Assembly: GCF_963576615.1 (NCBI RefSeq)
Contig: NC_088711.1
Span: 4,774,001-4,838,000 of the forward strand
Reading direction: 5' to 3'
Origin: Watersipora subatra
Lineage: Eukaryota; Bryozoa; Gymnolaemata; Cheilostomatida; Watersiporidae
Length of the DNA stretch: 64,000 nucleotides
This document shows, one piece after another, positions 60,878-64,000 of this stretch. A model generated the notes under the pieces. The model did not search any database. It was not told where the DNA came from and worked only from the letters and a program-made list of their open reading frames with translations. Every line of letters begins with the position of its first letter. Position 1 is the stretch's first letter. A program made the translations under genes and the position numbers.

Positions 60878-63140
60878 ATGGAAGGCTGGCATGTTTACTC
60901 ATCAGTCCTTAAACAATTGCTACCGTCTCATGTTGACCAGCTTGCTGGTTAGCCAAAGCAGAATGATAAGCAGCTTCTCTCACTAGTAGACAATGCTACT
61001 AAGGCACTCACTGTCTCACTGTCTGAGGCTAGTAATTGCTTTGTGGTTAATGGCTAGCTGTTTGATGCAATGATGGCAGTTGTTGATAAAATGTATTGTT
61101 TAACTCGAAGCCTTTGTATGCATGAAACATGTCTGACTGTCGGCGCGGCGCGTCTTTGCGAATATTACTTGGAGCTACTTGTGAGGTGCTGAAACCAGTG
61201 AATATCATTCCTTTTTTTTAAAGAAATTAATCTCGTGTTCTGCTGAGAATCAAACTATTGCATACAGATTATTCTTTTTGAAGTTTTCATTGTTTGAAAC
61301 ATAAATATAACTATTATAAATATAACTATTATAAATATAACTATTATAAATATAACTATTGTACAATAATTGATGTTCTTTGCTTATGTTAGCATAATCT
61401 GTGGTGAATAACATAGTCCAACCTTTGTTAGCCTAGTTAGTGTCTCGCCTTAGTGTCTAGCTGGTTTGCTACACAACCAACTAGACATGCACCATTACCG
61501 CTGGTGGTAGTGGATATACTGCTGTGAACCGAAGGCTATTATTACCAGTAGTATGTTGACATTAGCCTATGGCTTTCACTTGTTATGGTAGGTCTCCTAT
61601 TATTGACCTAAGGCTACGATTAGGTTGTTGTTGGTCTCGTGCTGCCGCTAACTCTATTAGATATACTTACTACTGTTGGCCCAAAATGATTAGCCTGCCC
61701 GGTTCCTAAAACTATGTAACTTGATACGTCCTTTAAATAGTCTGGCTTGCTTAGCAGGTTTGTTTTTTGCCTAAATGAACTGTTGCCAAGTAGCTAACAG
61801 CGAGTGTAGCGCAAACTAGTTCAGACAGGGTTGATTTAGTATGGCATCATCGCTTACAAACAGCCTTCTTGTTCAGCTGCCTAAAGGCACCTGCTGTTAC
61901 ACCTCTATGGAGATGATTCAGAATTCATAAATCAATAGCTTGTACAATCCCTGAGCGTAATGATAGACACCCATATAGCGGCATACACTAACAGGCCTGA
62001 CTCACACTTGTGCTGTATTGGCTAATCTCTTTACAATGAGAAAGCATCTCAAGGCTAGTGAACCAGCTTTCCTACCAGCATACTTAGGTGCCTATTCTTC
62101 ATCAGTCTGGCATAACCAGGTGAAGGGATGACGGATGAGGTATACACTGCACTGGTGATGAACTCACATCAAACTCACTTCATAATACTTCAATCAGTAT
62201 GGTAGCTGACATTGCAGTTTAGTGCCCAGAACAAAGGATAATTCAATTTCATGAACTACTGCCTAGCTAGCTGATCATAAGTCTGAACTCGCAGTTTGTA
62301 ATAAAATTTGAGGTATTTTCATTGAATCCACCTATGAGATATGGACATGTACATGTATATGACCTTTTTTGGGTCGGAATGTTGTGGAAAGGAATTGTTT
62401 ACCCAAACAAAAAATTAAATTTGCAACCATCATGAGGGCAAATGATGTAATACATGGGTGATTCACTTGCTATCTGACAAAAAAGAAATTGAATAAAGTT
62501 TTTAACAATTGTAGTGGTTATGCCTGAGATGTCAGGGTACAATAGGCACAATGGGTGTGTGTCTGGAACAGACTGACTCTAGACAGACCGAGGCTCTGAT
62601 AGTTACTGATGCTTGAGACATCATTGTTCTAATAAATGGCTTATGAAGTTATTCACCGGCGGTGTCTCACTTCTAGGCGTTTAGTGGGATTACCATGTCA
62701 GTTCAGCCCGATGGCAGCTGTTGATACTTTGGCTATTAAACACTGATTTTGTAACTTACCTCTAGGTACAGCAATCTTAAAAACAGCAGGTGTTTACTGT
62801 TGATCGAACCATCGTGTTGTTTTACCTTGTTTACTTGTTGCGGTCATTTATAAAGCTGAATCTCATGATCCATATCATAGGCATTATGGGCTGGTTGAGG
62901 AGAGGAAATTCCGCTGTGCTTCTGTATAGGTAACTGTTTTTATGTATGACAAAAGGCATGTTAGAATTTCAAAGCAGCTCATGCCAGCTACACGTTTGAT
63001 TGACTAAATGTTGTCTTTGCTCATATGAGAATGCTATCCAATAATTTCTATTCGAAAAAAAAAAATTTAATCAGTAAAATGGATACGGATAACACAGCTT
63101 ATAATTCTGTAAGGAGCCAAACAATTCTTGTCTTGAGTGA
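60878..63140. other. Region downstream of CREBL2
   Basis: 3' UTR of CREBL2 followed by unique-looking DNA. The first AATAAA found is at about 62493. No other gene recognised. Confidence 0.4.
61302..61360. repeat. 15-bp AT-rich tandem repeat, four copies
   Basis: ATAAATATAACTATT repeated head to tail about four times. Confidence 0.9.
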
Positions 63141-63300
63141 GACTATCTGAGACTAGCCACCTATCAGAAGCCATGTATTAGACTATCTGAGACTAGCCAC
63201 CTATCAGAAGCCATGTATTAGATTATCTGAGACTAGCCACCTATCAGAAGCCATGTATTAGACTATCTGAGACTAGCCACCTATCAGAAGCCATGTATTA
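63141..63300. repeat. Four near-perfect 40-bp tandem repeats
   Basis: Units start GACTATCTGAGACTAGCCAC and end CATGTATTA. Copies at 63141, 63181, 63221 and 63261 differ by one base (GAC/GAT). A truncated fifth start (GATTAT) follows. Recently expanded, given the near identity. Confidence 0.95.
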
Positions 63301-64000
63301 GATTATTTTGTGCTAGTTTCACTGTTCTATAAAATATCTGATAATTCTTAGGAACAGCATAAATTATCAAATAACCAGCGTAGATCATTGGCTCACACAG
63401 ATCTGATTGTTGACTGAATGGCAACTATGGATAGGTTCCCATGCACTTGTTGCACTGCTGTAGGTAGCCTGTATCTCTGTAACTGGTAAACTTTTACTTT
63501 ATTTGAAAAGTACTATTTGGCCTCCCAACCGAGGAGTTGTGTACACACACCTTCTGATAAGTACCATGTGACTATAAATTAGCAAACAATTTAAGATGTC
63601 CGCCACCCGCAAAAGGTGGTACCTGTAGGCCTAATAAAGAACTGCCTCCCTTTTTATCAAAAAGATTAAATTGTCTTTTATCTTACAAAATTTCAGTATA
63701 ATTTTACGTTTTGCTGCCGTTGAATTCTATAGAAAATTGAAACCATAATCAGTGAGAGCTCTTAAAATGCGCACAATACAAACAAACATCTGTGAATGTC
63801 TTTTGTTTACAATTGGCTATGCAAATGTTGAGGAATGAAGCTTTCTAGCCTGTCCTTCTGGTAAGCTAATCGTTGCGGAGGTAGATTATTGCTAGATACA
63901 GAGTACTGTGACAAGCAGCTCTGGCACAATGCCGCTATCTCTCCTGCAGTCAATAGAGGTGACTAAAACTGTCTATGGTTGTGGCCAGTGTCTGAAGTGG
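63301..64000. other. Gene-free stretch to the window end
   Basis: No gene or dispersed repeat recognised in the last 700 bp. Confidence 0.4.

Overview
This is an animal nuclear DNA window, AT-rich and crowded with transposons. Split genes with GT-AG introns, spliceosomal and bZIP orthologs and a metazoan repeat spectrum (Helitron, piggyBac, Tc1/pogo-like, Ty3/gypsy, LINE, tRNA-derived SINEs) point to an invertebrate. A marine lophotrochozoan (mollusc- or bryozoan-like) is my best guess, at low confidence. There are no prokaryotic genes and no CRISPR array.

Three host genes can be supported. SLX9/FAM207A (ribosome biogenesis) runs on + at 11973-14350 in five exons, 213 aa. SNRPB (SmB/B', core snRNP protein) runs on - at 15077-16480 in four exons, 220 aa; its first exon contributes only the start codon. 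The two are convergent, 726 bp apart. CREBL2 (bZIP) runs on + at 60257-60877 in two exons, 122 aa.

Most of the rest is mobile DNA. 0-11 kb: a Tc1 element (603-1878), a TTAA-flanked 2.3 kb transposon (4418-6672), a Ty3/gypsy integrase relic on - (8263-9595), a fold-back MITE (9644-10535) and a 21-bp minisatellite. 12.6-13.1 kb: a short Helitron in SLX9 intron 1. 17-22 kb: a LINE remnant and three small G-rich palindromes. 23.1-26.4 kb: a decayed Ty3/gypsy element with an inverted copy of part of its own pol. 27.7-36.9 kb: nested TTAA-target elements and pogo-like MITEs. 38.7-42.1 kb: two nested transposons carrying a HIRAN-like ORF. 44.1-45.5 kb: a 26-bp satellite with a 22-unit higher-order repeat. 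46.5-52.3 kb: Harbinger- and pogo-like MITEs. 52.7-58.0 kb: a Helitron with a complete but dead piggyBac inside it. 61-64 kb: mostly unique noncoding DNA with small tandem repeats.

The most unusual content is the family of TTAA-flanked transposons at 4418-6672, 32572-34617 and about 27735-28760. Each copy carries the relic of a small gene whose CxCGNC...CC motif and following hydrophobic segment resemble the cysteine-rich intracellular ('ballast') domain of P2X7 receptors. All coordinates and readings come from inspection; no database search was run.
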